From a virus, in IMG/VR virus record IMGVR_UViG_3300036770_007416, positions 1 through 63,136 of that record: a stretch of 63,136 nucleotides of DNA, one strand, 5' to 3'. Below the pieces are notes generated by a model, which saw nothing but the letters and a program-made list of their open reading frames with translations, did no database searches and was not told the origin of the DNA. Positions 42,540 through 51,360 of this stretch are shown here, piece by piece (within the stretch, counting starts at the first letter, position 1; the number at the start of each line of letters is the position of its first letter). A program made the translations under genes and the position numbers.

Positions 42540-45341
42540 ATGATTGACGAAGAAGTTATCAAGTCATTCTTAGAGGGTAATGACCCTGAAGAATTTATCG
42601 TGGCGTGTGAGTTTGACTACGTCTCTGATTCCATTTACAAAATCAAGGAAATTCCTGGCAAAGGAAAAGAAATACGAAAGGATACGTTTATCCCTTTCTG
42701 TTGGGTTGGTGATTTACACAACATGGGATTTTACAAAGATTCCAAAGGATTACAAAAAGAGGCGATGACAAAACATGGAATTGTCATTACAAAATTAGAT
42801 ACCCACGGTGACCCCCGAATGGAAAAAGGGTTAACTTATATGGTTAAGTCTTTGAAGGGTTACCGAAGTCTAATTCAGTTTTTTCGTGAGGGTGGAGCAG
42901 ACCCTTGGGGAGATAAGTTCCGAGAAAAAATTCTTATTCTCCCCCCCGTCGAACAATACTTTATCTCCAAAGAAAAACGTCTTTTCAAAGGATATGAGGA
43001 CTATGATGAGGTAACTCGGCTTGTATATGACTTGGAGACCACCTCACTCGAACCTAAAGACGGACGCATCTTCATGATTGGTATCAGAACCAACAAGGGG
43101 TTCAATAAGATTATCGAATGTATCAATGAGGAGGACGAAAAAAAGGGTATCTTAGAATTTTTTGATATTATCAATCAAATCAAACCAAGTATTATCGGTG
43201 GATACAATTCGGCAAACTTTGACTGGTATTGGATTTTTGAACGTTGTCGTATCTTGGGTATCGAAATACGTAAGGTTGTTAAGTCACTTCACCCACAACA
43301 TTCCATTTCTCAGAAGAAAAACATTCTCAAATTAGCTAACGAAGTTGAGGATTACATGCAAACCTCGATTTGGGGTTACAATGTAATTGATATTATCCAT
43401 GCTGTTAGACGAGCTCAAGCCATCAACTCGTCAATCAAGTCTGCGGGTCTGAAATATATTTCTGAATTTATCAATGCGAAGGAACCCGACCGAGTTTATA
43501 TCAACCACGATAGTATCGGTAAGATGTATACGGAGAAAGAAGAGTATTGGCTCAACCTTAAGAATGGTGAGTATCGTAAAAAGGGTTCTTTTGAAGATTT
43601 GGACAAGAAGTTTCCTGACACTTATTTGTTGACAAACGGTGCAGATATCGTTGAACGATATCTTCAAGATGACTTGGAGGAAACTTTGAAGGTTGACAAG
43701 GAATTCAATCAAGGTTCTTTTCTTCTTGCTGCGATGATTCCGACAACGTATGAGAGAGTTTCAACTATGGGAACTGCAACCCTTTGGAAGATGCTTATGC
43801 TTGCTTGGAGTTATAAAAACAATTTGGCAATTCCCGCTAAACAAAGTAAAACAGATTTTGTTGGTGGGCTTTCTCGACTTCTTAAGGTTGGGTACTCTAA
43901 AGACGTACTCAAACTTGACTTCTCTTCCCTGTATCCATCTATTCAGTTGGTGCACGATGTATTTCCACAATGTGATGTGACAGGTGCGATGAAGGGGATG
44001 CTCAAATACTTCCGAGATACCCGTATCAAGTACAAAGAATTGGCTGAGGAATATTACGAAATAGATAGAAAAAAATCCGAATCTTTCGGAAACAAACAAC
44101 TTCCCATCAAAATCTTTATTAACTCGATGTTCGGTGCACTATCAGCACCACAGGTGTTTGCATGGGGGGATATGTATATGGGTGAACAAATCACTTGTAC
44201 AGGTCGACAATATCTTCGTCAGATGATTAAGTTTTTTATGGCTCGTGGGTATACCCCCCTTGTTATGGACACGGATGGTGTAAACTTCTCACTTCCTGAG
44301 GGTGCGACCGAACGAAAGTATGTTGGTCGAGGCTTGAATTGGAAAGTCAAAGAGGGTAAAGTTTACGAAGGGGCTGAAGCGGACGTGGCCGAATACAACG
44401 ATATTTTTATGAGAGGGGAAATGGCTTTGGACACAGATGGTGTTTGGCCTTCGTGTATTAACCTTGCTCGTAAGAACTATGCGGTTATGGATTACAAGGG
44501 TAAGATTAAACTTACTGGTAATTCAATCAAGTCAAAGAAACTTCCTGGATACATTGAAAAGTTTTTGGATATGGGGATTAAGATGTTATTGGAGGGTAAG
44601 GGTAAAGAGTTCGTAGATTACTATTACGAATACTTGGAGAAGATTTACAATCAACAGATTCCTCTTGCTCAGATTGCTCAAAAGGCTAAGGTTAAGCAAA
44701 CCCTTCAGGATTATAAAGTTCGTTGTACACAGACCACAAAAGCGGGGTCTTTGATGTCAAGACAAGCCCACATGGAGTTGGCAATTCACCACAAGATGAA
44801 TGTCAACTTGGGGGACGTAATTATGTACGTCAATAATGGGGAGAAAGCTTCTCATGGTGATGTTCAAAAAGTCCCAGCAAAAAAGTATTCTGACTTACAA
44901 CGTAAAAGACATTTTGATAAAACAGGAGAAGTTCTTCAGGATGTCGAATCAAGAATCCAACTTAATTGTTACATTTTGGACCCTGCAGAATTGGAACAAA
45001 ATCCTGACATGACAGGGGATTACAATGTCGCTCGTGCGGTTACCACCTTCAACAAACGTATTGAACCTTTGTTGGTTTGTTTCAAGGACGATGTTAGAAA
45101 CAATCTTATTGTAAACAACCCTGAGGACATGGGTATCTTCACCGCTAGTCAGTGTGAACTAATAAACGGATATCCGATGGGACCTGGTGACCAAGATGAA
45201 CTTGACGAGGTTATGACTATGTCTGATGGTGAAATCAAATACTGGGAAAAACGAGGTCTTTCATCGGATTACATGTACGATTTGGCGGAAGAAGGTTGGG
45301 AGCAGTATATTTACCAATATGAAACTGAAACACATAGTTAA
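42540..45341 (+). CDS. gp43: family B DNA polymerase (gp43-like), 933 aa
   Basis: Replicative polymerase with proofreading. The exonuclease sites are Exo I VYDLETTSLEP near residue 161, Exo II GGYNSANFDWYW near 219-230 and an Exo III candidate at RYLQDDLEE near 367-375. Polymerase motif A is LDFSSLYPSI near 458, motif B KIFINSMFGALSAP near 523 and motif C MDTDGVNFS near 575, where DTDG replaces the usual DTDS. Length is close to T4 gp43 (898). The 103-nt leader has a TATTTAT box 68 nt upstream. The downstream 95-residue gene overlaps its end by 23 nt. Confidence 0.97.
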   Translation: MIDEEVIKSFLEGNDPEEFIVACEFDYVSDSIYKIKEIPGKGKEIRKDTFIPFCWVGDLHNMGFYKDSKGLQKEAMTKHGIVITKLDTHGDPRMEKGLTYMVKSLKGYRSLIQFFREGGADPWGDKFREKILILPPVEQYFISKEKRLFKGYEDYDEVTRLVYDLETTSLEPKDGRIFMIGIRTNKGFNKIIECINEEDEKKGILEFFDIINQIKPSIIGGYNSANFDWYWIFERCRILGIEIRKVVKSLHPQHSISQKKNILKLANEVEDYMQTSIWGYNVIDIIHAVRRAQAINSSIKSAGLKYISEFINAKEPDRVYINHDSIGKMYTEKEEYWLNLKNGEYRKKGSFEDLDKKFPDTYLLTNGADIVERYLQDDLEETLKVDKEFNQGSFLLAAMIPTTYERVSTMGTATLWKMLMLAWSYKNNLAIPAKQSKTDFVGGLSRLLKVGYSKDVLKLDFSSLYPSIQLVHDVFPQCDVTGAMKGMLKYFRDTRIKYKELAEEYYEIDRKKSESFGNKQLPIKIFINSMFGALSAPQVFAWGDMYMGEQITCTGRQYLRQMIKFFMARGYTPLVMDTDGVNFSLPEGATERKYVGRGLNWKVKEGKVYEGAEADVAEYNDIFMRGEMALDTDGVWPSCINLARKNYAVMDYKGKIKLTGNSIKSKKLPGYIEKFLDMGIKMLLEGKGKEFVDYYYEYLEKIYNQQIPLAQIAQKAKVKQTLQDYKVRCTQTTKAGSLMSRQAHMELAIHHKMNVNLGDVIMYVNNGEKASHGDVQKVPAKKYSDLQRKRHFDKTGEVLQDVESRIQLNCYILDPAELEQNPDMTGDYNVARAVTTFNKRIEPLLVCFKDDVRNNLIVNNPEDMGIFTASQCELINGYPMGPGDQDELDEVMTMSDGEIKYWEKRGLSSDYMYDLAEEGWEQYIYQYETETHS

Positions 45342-45606
45342 CCTGTCTGTTGACAACCCTGATGCAGACTTTTGGATTATTCGTCGTGGTAATGCCCGTC
45401 AAGTTGGTCGACCTACTCGTGAATATTCTCCCGAACATATTGGGGTAACAGTAACTCGTCCTGACTTGGTTTTGTCTGATTATCTTTTCTATGTTTTTGA
45501 GTTCTTGGCAAACAACGGAGTTTTTACCGAAATTGCTCAAGGAACCACGGGTCTAAAAAGTATCAGTATAAAAGATTTGAAGAATATTCCTCTTAAGACT
45601 GCTTAA
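45319..45606 (+). CDS. TRD-like protein (HsdS-fragment-like), 95 aa
   Basis: A short protein with DLVLSDYLFYVFEFLANNG near 50-70 and IAQGTTGLKSISIKDLKNIP near 72-92. This resembles the closing part of a target-recognition domain in type I specificity subunits (HsdS), where a helix is followed by a G-x-T-x-x-x-I-x-x-x-L-x-x-I-x-(I/V)-P motif. It is about half a TRD and has no repeat or partner TRD. The start at 45319 was chosen because upstream codons lie within the polymerase gene in another frame. Function unknown; DNA binding is inference. Confidence 0.6.
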   Translation: MKLKHIVNLSVDNPDADFWIIRRGNARQVGRPTREYSPEHIGVTVTRPDLVLSDYLFYVFEFLANNGVFTEIAQGTTGLKSISIKDLKNIPLKTA

Positions 45607-45928
45607 GTCCGTCTGAAGATATAATATACCAAGTTCCGGCACAGAAACGGAATTCTACACATGCACCTTTGTCAATTAGAATTTCATCATATTCTTCATC
45701 AATTTTTCCCATATCAGGAATAATAAGGACTTTAGTCATAGCTTTGATTACTGTGTGGTCTGTGGAAAGGCTATCTAATCTTACTTTTGAGGAGTTTACA
45801 CCTCTTATTACAATACAGGCTTCTCCGTGGGTTTCATAAAAAGGTTCTGAAACAACAGCGGTCTCTGAGGTGGTAATTATTTTACCATTAATTATTCTTT
45901 GTGAGGGGGTGTTTTTGATTACTGACAT
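45593..45928 (-). CDS. hypothetical virion-type protein, 111 aa
   Basis: Not recognised. Beta-rich with a C-terminal CVEFRFCAGTWYIIS segment that looks like a small beta barrel; similar short barrels close fibre or decoration proteins. It converges on the TRD-like gene, and the two coding regions overlap tail to tail by 14 nt. Gap to the next gene upstream is 4 nt. Assigned to the virion set because of its neighbours only. Confidence 0.55.
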   Translation of the reverse strand: MSVIKNTPSQRIINGKIITTSETAVVSEPFYETHGEACIVIRGVNSSKVRLDSLSTDHTVIKAMTKVLIIPDMGKIDEEYDEILIDKGACVEFRFCAGTWYIISSDGLKQS

Positions 45929-45932
45929 GGTT

Positions 45933-46310
45933 CTATACTTCTACAGATACTGTGAAATTTATTTTTTTGGTTTCGTCTTTCATAGTTGCTACAATATCTG
46001 TAACCATGACCCCAACAAAACCTGAGGTTTGGTATGTCCCGTCTTGTTTGAATTTTCCCTGAATGTCGAAATAATACTTCACAAATAAAAGTTCCAAAAA
46101 ATCTAACTGCGAGTTGATTTCTTTGAATTGTTCTCGAAGTTCAAGTCCGTCAAAATAACTTTTGGATTCAATATCACATTCATATCCCAAAATTTTGTCT
46201 CCTTGGGAACTTATCCAAAATTTTTTTATTTCAAACTTAGTGTCTGGGTTTTCTTTTTTACCCTTCAAATCCAACAAGTGTTGAAACACTTCCATCATTT
46301 TTTCTTTCAT
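45933..46310 (-). CDS. hypothetical protein, 125 aa
   Basis: No known family seen. A helical N-terminal part with KEKMMEVFQHLLDLKGK, followed by beta strands and a C-terminal strand pair ending FTVSVEV. It starts just 1 nt from the neck-protein gene, a position where T4-like phages often keep tail-completion genes, but the sequence does not match one I know. Confidence 0.55.
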   Translation of the reverse strand: MKEKMMEVFQHLLDLKGKKENPDTKFEIKKFWISSQGDKILGYECDIESKSYFDGLELREQFKEINSQLDFLELLFVKYYFDIQGKFKQDGTYQTSGFVGVMVTDIVATMKDETKKINFTVSVEV

Positions 46311-46311
46311 G

Positions 46312-47430
46312 TTATATCACATAAATTTGACGAGGCATTGCCCTGAACTTCATTTGTTTGTTGAGGTTTTCTGCCAAAAGTGCTTCTTTCTCCATTTGTT
46401 TTTCAGGACGTAATCTTTCCAACCTGAGTTTCAATTCTTCCTCTAACTTACTTTTTTCGTCTTTCGCTTCTGTTTGTAAAGACGCATAGTCCATCTGAAC
46501 TTCACTATCAGGTGTTTTAAGATTTCCGCTGAACTTACCTCTGACTCGAGCTAATGTTTCTTTAGCGTATGCGGTAAACCATTTTCTCACCCACTGTTGT
46601 GCAGGTACATTCAAATCTTCCCAACTAAGTTCCTCAATAGGAACATCTGATGGTAACTTTATTATATCAGGATTATCCTTAATACATTGGGCTCTACTGT
46701 CTCCGTCTACGTCATAGTACCAATACCATACAGCTTTACCAGTGTATTCTGAGTAGTTACTCCAAGAAAAGTTTGAACCAGGTGCGTTGTATAGTGTAAC
46801 CAACCTTTTTCCATCAGGAAGACCCGTGATTTTATAGGTCAACGCACCACCGAGAATTCTATTCAAGATGTTTGCCTCTTGATATCTGAGTAAGTAATCG
46901 AAACCACTTAACATAAAGTAAGAACCCGCAGTTCCTATTTGAGCATAACCAGCTTGGTTGGCACCTAATCCTAAACCACCGAATCCATAGTCAGTTGTAC
47001 CCCAAAGAGCTAAGTTTTGGAATGGTTGGTTAGAGAACCACAGAAGTTCGTTAATTTCTCTTCCTGCAGGAATTTCGTAAGATTGTGTATTGGCACTCAG
47101 GACAAAATAGTCTTTTTTCAAAACGTATGGACCAGTTGTCTGAAGTCCAACAATCTTAGAATATGCATAAGTAAATTGATTCTCAAGGTTGAAAGTACGA
47201 GTCACAAGTGCTCGTGCAACTGATTGTTCTTTCATGTTGAGGTTAACCAAGTTAACCCAATTCGATTCAATCAACCAATCAAGAGTGTATTGTTCGTAAT
47301 CTTGAATGGATAATTCCATCAAGGAATCTAACATATCATCTTCCAATTCAACTGACCTCAAGGGTGCACCGAGTTGGTGACGAAGTCTTGTATAAATTCT
47401 TGTTCTTTCGGGTTCAGGTATTACAGCCAT
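46312..47430 (-). CDS. gp13-like neck / head-completion protein, 372 aa
   Basis: The N-terminus has the neck-protein pattern: a helix RTRIYTRLRHQLGAPLRSVEL followed by a helical pair with DSLMELSIQDYEQYT, close to the gp13 homologues of marine T4-like phages. The middle is Gly/Tyr/Phe-rich beta sheet and the C-terminus (about 300-372) is a long charged helix. T4 gp13 is 309 residues. It would help close the head after packaging and join it to the tail. The TATTTAT box is only 4 nt before its ATG. Confidence 0.65.
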   Translation of the reverse strand: MAVIPEPERTRIYTRLRHQLGAPLRSVELEDDMLDSLMELSIQDYEQYTLDWLIESNWVNLVNLNMKEQSVARALVTRTFNLENQFTYAYSKIVGLQTTGPYVLKKDYFVLSANTQSYEIPAGREINELLWFSNQPFQNLALWGTTDYGFGGLGLGANQAGYAQIGTAGSYFMLSGFDYLLRYQEANILNRILGGALTYKITGLPDGKRLVTLYNAPGSNFSWSNYSEYTGKAVWYWYYDVDGDSRAQCIKDNPDIIKLPSDVPIEELSWEDLNVPAQQWVRKWFTAYAKETLARVRGKFSGNLKTPDSEVQMDYASLQTEAKDEKSKLEEELKLRLERLRPEKQMEKEALLAENLNKQMKFRAMPRQIYVI

Positions 47431-47434
47431 ACCT

Positions 47435-47441
47435 ATAAATA
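47435..47441 (-). promoter_or_regulatory. TATTTAT box, neck-protein gene
   Basis: Context AGGTATTTATAGG, 4 nt before the ATG at 47430. Confidence 0.4.
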
Positions 47442-47447
47442 CCTCGA

Positions 47448-48974
47448 TTATTTCAAATCGTAGAGAAGTGACTTTTTGTTAAAAACGTAATTACCGTCGA
47501 CGATTTTTGATTTGTTTTCGAAAACAACAACTTTTCTACCTTTGACAAAAACCATCCAATCAACGTTGTATTTCGCGACTTCTCCTGTTTTGGTTATCAT
47601 CAATTCATCGTTACGTTCCAAAATTTCATCGAATCCTTTTACTTGAGCGGTTTTTTTCACACCCTCAATTACGATTTCCATATCAATTTTTTTCACTGCG
47701 TCAATTACTTTTCCCCCACCCGCAGTCTGAATAATTTTCGCATTAGGTAGTGACTCTTGAAGTCTTACCGCCGCTGTTTTTTCTCTACGGTTTCCTATGT
47801 TACCTTTTTCTTTGAGGGTATTCATAAGGGAATGAAACGTTTGACTGTTTGTATCGAATATTCTTGTCTGGTATTTTTCAATGTAGTCACACATTCTTTT
47901 CATTTCCTCAATCTGAGTCTCGGTGTCTGTTGTAGCAAAATTCAGAGGTTTTTGTCCAAGTGTTTTGGTTATTACTCTGTTGAGGTCTCTTGCCATTATA
48001 CAAGCCGCCGAATAGTTTGTATTCAGGTAGTTGATAACACTATGACCAGGTTTTTCCAAATCAAAAACACCAGGTAGGTTCCCCCCCTCTTTTTTGGTGT
48101 GGTAGTTGTCTGCAAACATTGACCTTAGAACTTGGTCGATTGTTGTTCTGTATAGTGAACGGGCGATTGAATTGTAATTGAAAAGATTTCTGAAAACTTC
48201 AATTTCACTTCTCGAACATGCTTCTGATTTTGATTCCATTAGGATTGATTCTAACTCTTTGGTTTCTAATAATTTTGTCTGTGTTTTAACAAGATACATA
48301 CCCTCAACAAAATCCCAATTGACGACGGTCCAAAAGTTTTTGATGTATTCATCTCTTTTGTTTTTGTATTTGAGGTAATATGCATGTTCCCACAAATCTA
48401 AGCCCAAAAGTGGATATCCGCCGCCTTCGATAATGTTCATAAGTGGATTATCTTGATTGGGGGTGGACATGATTTTCAGAGTACCTTTGTTGGTCAGCAC
48501 AAGCCACACCCACCCTGAACCAAATCTTTGTTTGGCAATCTCTTCAAATTGTTTTTTGAATTTTTCGTAAGTGCCGAAGTCTTTTTTAATTTTCAGAAGT
48601 AGTTCCTTCCCAATTCTTTGTGGGTTGGGTGAGAGCATGTTCCAAAAAAGTGCGTGGTTGAATGCTCCCCCTGCGTTATCTCGGATGGCTTTGGGGTACC
48701 TTGAAATGTTTCTGACTATTTTTTCAAGTTCGTGGTCTCCTTTTCTTTTACTCAAAAGAGTATTGAGTTTATCTACGTAACCTTTGTAATGTTTGTTGTA
48801 GTGAACGTTCATTGTTTCTGAGTCAATGAATCTTTTCACTGCGGAATAACTATAGGGTAGTTTTTCGATTCCTATTTTTTTCCCTTCAATCAGTAAATTT
48901 TTGGCAGTTTCTCTTTTTTGTTCGTGGAGGATTTGTGTTTCTATTTTTTTCACCTCTTCTTGTATATGTTGCAT
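47448..48974 (-). CDS. Fe/Mn superoxide dismutase fused to a nuclease-like domain, 508 aa
   Basis: Residues about 35-232 form a complete Fe/Mn-SOD. Metal ligands are H58 in MNVHYNKHYKGYV, H107 in GGAFNHALFWNML, and D193 and H197 in GLDLWEHAYYL; the second-shell Tyr66 is present. The stretch STPNQDNPLM places the outer-sphere Gln as in Mn-type enzymes. Residues about 235-508 form a second domain of unknown family; its end has IDMEIVIEGVKKTAQVKGF and later VDWMVFVKGRKVVVFENK, resembling the D...(E/Q)xK core of restriction-endonuclease-fold nucleases. SOD genes are rare in phages and this fusion is new to me. It sits between the neck and helicase genes. Confidence 0.85.
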   Translation of the reverse strand: MQHIQEEVKKIETQILHEQKRETAKNLLIEGKKIGIEKLPYSYSAVKRFIDSETMNVHYNKHYKGYVDKLNTLLSKRKGDHELEKIVRNISRYPKAIRDNAGGAFNHALFWNMLSPNPQRIGKELLLKIKKDFGTYEKFKKQFEEIAKQRFGSGWVWLVLTNKGTLKIMSTPNQDNPLMNIIEGGGYPLLGLDLWEHAYYLKYKNKRDEYIKNFWTVVNWDFVEGMYLVKTQTKLLETKELESILMESKSEACSRSEIEVFRNLFNYNSIARSLYRTTIDQVLRSMFADNYHTKKEGGNLPGVFDLEKPGHSVINYLNTNYSAACIMARDLNRVITKTLGQKPLNFATTDTETQIEEMKRMCDYIEKYQTRIFDTNSQTFHSLMNTLKEKGNIGNRREKTAAVRLQESLPNAKIIQTAGGGKVIDAVKKIDMEIVIEGVKKTAQVKGFDEILERNDELMITKTGEVAKYNVDWMVFVKGRKVVVFENKSKIVDGNYVFNKKSLLYDLK

Positions 48975-48990
48975 CGTTAATATTTTTTCT

Positions 48991-48997
48991 ATAAATA
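48991..48997 (-). promoter_or_regulatory. TATTTAT box, SOD-fusion gene
   Basis: Context ATTATTTATAG, 16 nt before the ATG at 48974. Its presence puts the SOD fusion in the same expression class as the virion genes. Confidence 0.4.
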
Positions 48998-49012
48998 ATA
49001 GAAAGCAACCGA

Positions 49013-50767
49013 TTATCTTCTTTGATTGATTAAGTTTAAGATTTCTTCTACCACGGTGGTCTCATCGGATGTGTCTCCCATTACGGTTGCTATTATTTTC
49101 TTTTTGTTGTTTAGTATGTCGTAAATTATTCCCTCGATTGTATTTTCGAATATTGGGTAGTACACCAAGACATTGTTTTTTTGTCCGTATCTGTAGGCTC
49201 TGTCCTCTGACTGACTGTGGTCAGACGGGAGAAAAGACAGGTCATTCATAATCACCGCTTCTGCTGCTGTAAGAGTAATTCCCACACCAGCTGCTTTGAT
49301 GTTTCCAACAAAAACTTTGACTTTTTCATCCTGTTGAAATCTATCAACAGAATCTTGACGTTGTATTTTACTCATTGACCCGTCAAGTCTAACCGCACTT
49401 TTTCCGAAATGGTTGTAAATGGTCTCCAAGGATTTTGTGAAGTTACAAAAAATGATAACTTTTTTTCCTTGTTCGATTATGTTTTCGGCAAGTTCGATGG
49501 TATGTTGAGTTTTCTCTTCAGCAATAATCTGTCTGACTTGGGTAAGTTTGGTAAACTGAATAGAAAGGTTTTTGCTTTCCTCGGGGTTCTTGTCGTACCA
49601 ATTGTAGTAATCACCCATAAGCTCCTCATATACTTTTGAACGAAGTCTAAGATAAACTGGTGTGATTATTTTATCAGGTAAATCCAAAACGTCTTCCTTC
49701 AAACGTCGGAGTACTGTTGAGGAGGTTCTGTCTCTGAGTTCCTCTAAGTTCGAGGCTCCCATTACGTTCCAAATTTTTCTTGGACCCACCCTAAATTGAA
49801 ATCCCGAACAATATCTAACAACATAAGCCATCCAATTTTTTGCCACAGGAGAATCAACCAAACTCAACAGATTGAAATAGTTGATTGGTCGAGAAGTCAT
49901 GGGCGTACCTGTCAACAACCAAAGTCGTTCAATGTCTCTAACCAAATCATTGATTAATTTAGTACGTTGAGCTTGAACGTTTTGAATGTAGTGTGCCTCA
50001 TCAATTATTACCAAATCAAAATTTGATTTGAGTATAATAGAATTTTTTTTGTCTTTCGAATCGTGAAAATTTTTAATGATGTCGTAGTTCATTATTACAA
50101 TCTCCGAATCTTCGGAATAATTTTTTCCTTCACAAACGTAACTGGTCTTATCAGAGTAAAGTTGGTATTCCCGTTGCCAGTTAATCTTCAAAGACGCAGG
50201 ACAAATTATCAAAATCTTTTTAGCACCAGTTTCCAATGAAGCAATAATCGTTGAGGTGGTTTTACCCAATCCCATATCGTCCGCCAAAATGTATTTTTTG
50301 TTTTTCAAAAGTTGCTCGATTGCAACCTTTTGGTGGTCCAATGGTGGTCGGTGTGAATACTTAGAATAATCTATTTCGCCAATTTCAATTTTATTGTCTT
50401 TGATGATTGCCGCTTTGGGAAGCCACATCTCTGACAATTCTTCATTTTCAAAAAACTTCCCCCAAATGTGATACGCTTTGTCTTTCTCAGCCAAAAGTTT
50501 TTCAATCCACATCTTTTCAGGGATTGTCATCATGAATTTGTCGTTAGCAATTTTATTTGCGAAATAAGAATCCAAGACCACCCACTTTTTGGCCACAAGG
50601 GGGGTTTTATTGTGATTGGCTATGATATATTCGGACTGACTGCGCGTGGGATAAAACTTAGAGTTTTTTTCAAGTTTTACCTTTAACCCCAAGATATAGT
50701 TATTGGCCCCTTGATAGTTCTCCAAAAGTGAGATGGCCTTGGATTCTATTGTTATAGATTCATTCAT
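49013..50767 (-). CDS. SNF2-family DNA helicase/translocase (UvsW-like role), 584 aa
   Basis: SF2 ATPase of the SNF2 type. Motif I is DDMGLGKTTS near residue 163, motif Ia ILIICPASLKINWQREY, motif II DEAH (IIDEAHYIQN near 258) and motif III LTGTPMTSRP. The second RecA domain has IIFCNFTKSLETI, AGVGITLTAA and motif VI QSEDRAYRYGQ. It is close to the SMARCAL1/HARP-type helicases used by phages for fork remodelling and recombination, a job done by UvsW in T4. Full length, all motifs intact. It reads away from the plus-strand neck genes. Confidence 0.92.
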   Translation of the reverse strand: MNESITIESKAISLLENYQGANNYILGLKVKLEKNSKFYPTRSQSEYIIANHNKTPLVAKKWVVLDSYFANKIANDKFMMTIPEKMWIEKLLAEKDKAYHIWGKFFENEELSEMWLPKAAIIKDNKIEIGEIDYSKYSHRPPLDHQKVAIEQLLKNKKYILADDMGLGKTTSTIIASLETGAKKILIICPASLKINWQREYQLYSDKTSYVCEGKNYSEDSEIVIMNYDIIKNFHDSKDKKNSIILKSNFDLVIIDEAHYIQNVQAQRTKLINDLVRDIERLWLLTGTPMTSRPINYFNLLSLVDSPVAKNWMAYVVRYCSGFQFRVGPRKIWNVMGASNLEELRDRTSSTVLRRLKEDVLDLPDKIITPVYLRLRSKVYEELMGDYYNWYDKNPEESKNLSIQFTKLTQVRQIIAEEKTQHTIELAENIIEQGKKVIIFCNFTKSLETIYNHFGKSAVRLDGSMSKIQRQDSVDRFQQDEKVKVFVGNIKAAGVGITLTAAEAVIMNDLSFLPSDHSQSEDRAYRYGQKNNVLVYYPIFENTIEGIIYDILNNKKKIIATVMGDTSDETTVVEEILNLINQRR

Positions 50768-50824
50768 TCATTAGTCTCGTATTTTTCACGAGCGTAATAT
50801 GGGTAAATATAATGTTCATTAAGG

Positions 50825-50831
50825 TATTTAT
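50825..50831 (+). promoter_or_regulatory. TATTTAT box, gp14-like gene
   Basis: Context AGGTATTTATCA, 13 nt before the ATG at 50845; it decides against the upstream start at 50812. Confidence 0.45.
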
Positions 50832-50844
50832 CAATATATCAGTT

Positions 50845-51360
50845 ATGGCAGAAAGATTAGTTCCAATTACGCGGTTAGGTAAATTCTTCGGTGGTGAGGA
50901 TTTTGAACTTGATACGTCCATGGGTCAAGAGTGGCTCGAGGGTGATATGAATTTCACTGTGGTACTGTATCGTATTGACCGATATAAAACCCGTGTCGAC
51001 GATGTTTATGGTGAATCACCCGAAGGTGGAATACAATTCTTGGCTCCTGTGGAGTTAAAAGGTTATGTTCAAATTCTTGCACCTAACGCACAAAGACTTG
51101 GAACTTCTCGAATTGAACAAAATGAGCCTGGTAATCTACGATTCTCAGTATACCAATCTTACTTGGACGAACTCGGTGTGGATATTCAATACGGTGACTA
51201 CATCGGATACTACGAAACCGAAAGCAAAGTACGATACTACTCAGTTGCCGACGATGGTCGTGTTGTCTCTGACAATAAACATACTTATGGAGGTTACAAA
51301 CCGTTCTACAGAACAGTAATTGCGACCCCTGCCAGTCAAAACGAATTCTTTGGAACCTAA
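50845..51360 (+). CDS. putative neck protein (gp14-like), 171 aa
   Basis: The first Met with a TATTTAT box 13 nt upstream is at 50845; an in-frame upstream start (50812) would lie inside that box and is rejected. A region RVDDVYGESPEGGIQF near 47-62 resembles the YGE segment of gp14 neck proteins, and the next strands (LKGYVQILAP, IQYGDYIGYYE) fit a small beta-barrel. It is joined by a 1-nt overlap to the gp15-like gene and precedes the sheath, as gp14 does in T4. The assignment rests mainly on position. Confidence 0.5.
   Translation: MAERLVPITRLGKFFGGEDFELDTSMGQEWLEGDMNFTVVLYRIDRYKTRVDDVYGESPEGGIQFLAPVELKGYVQILAPNAQRLGTSRIEQNEPGNLRFSVYQSYLDELGVDIQYGDYIGYYETESKVRYYSVADDGRVVSDNKHTYGGYKPFYRTVIATPASQNEFFGT

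Noticed and set aside
45226-45606. Longer form of the TRD-like gene
   Set aside because: The first 31 codons overlap the polymerase coding sequence out of frame; 45319 gives a small overlap and a sensible N-terminus.
50812-51360. Longer form of the gp14-like gene
   Set aside because: The start would lie upstream of and across the TATTTAT box; the extra residues look like translated leader.
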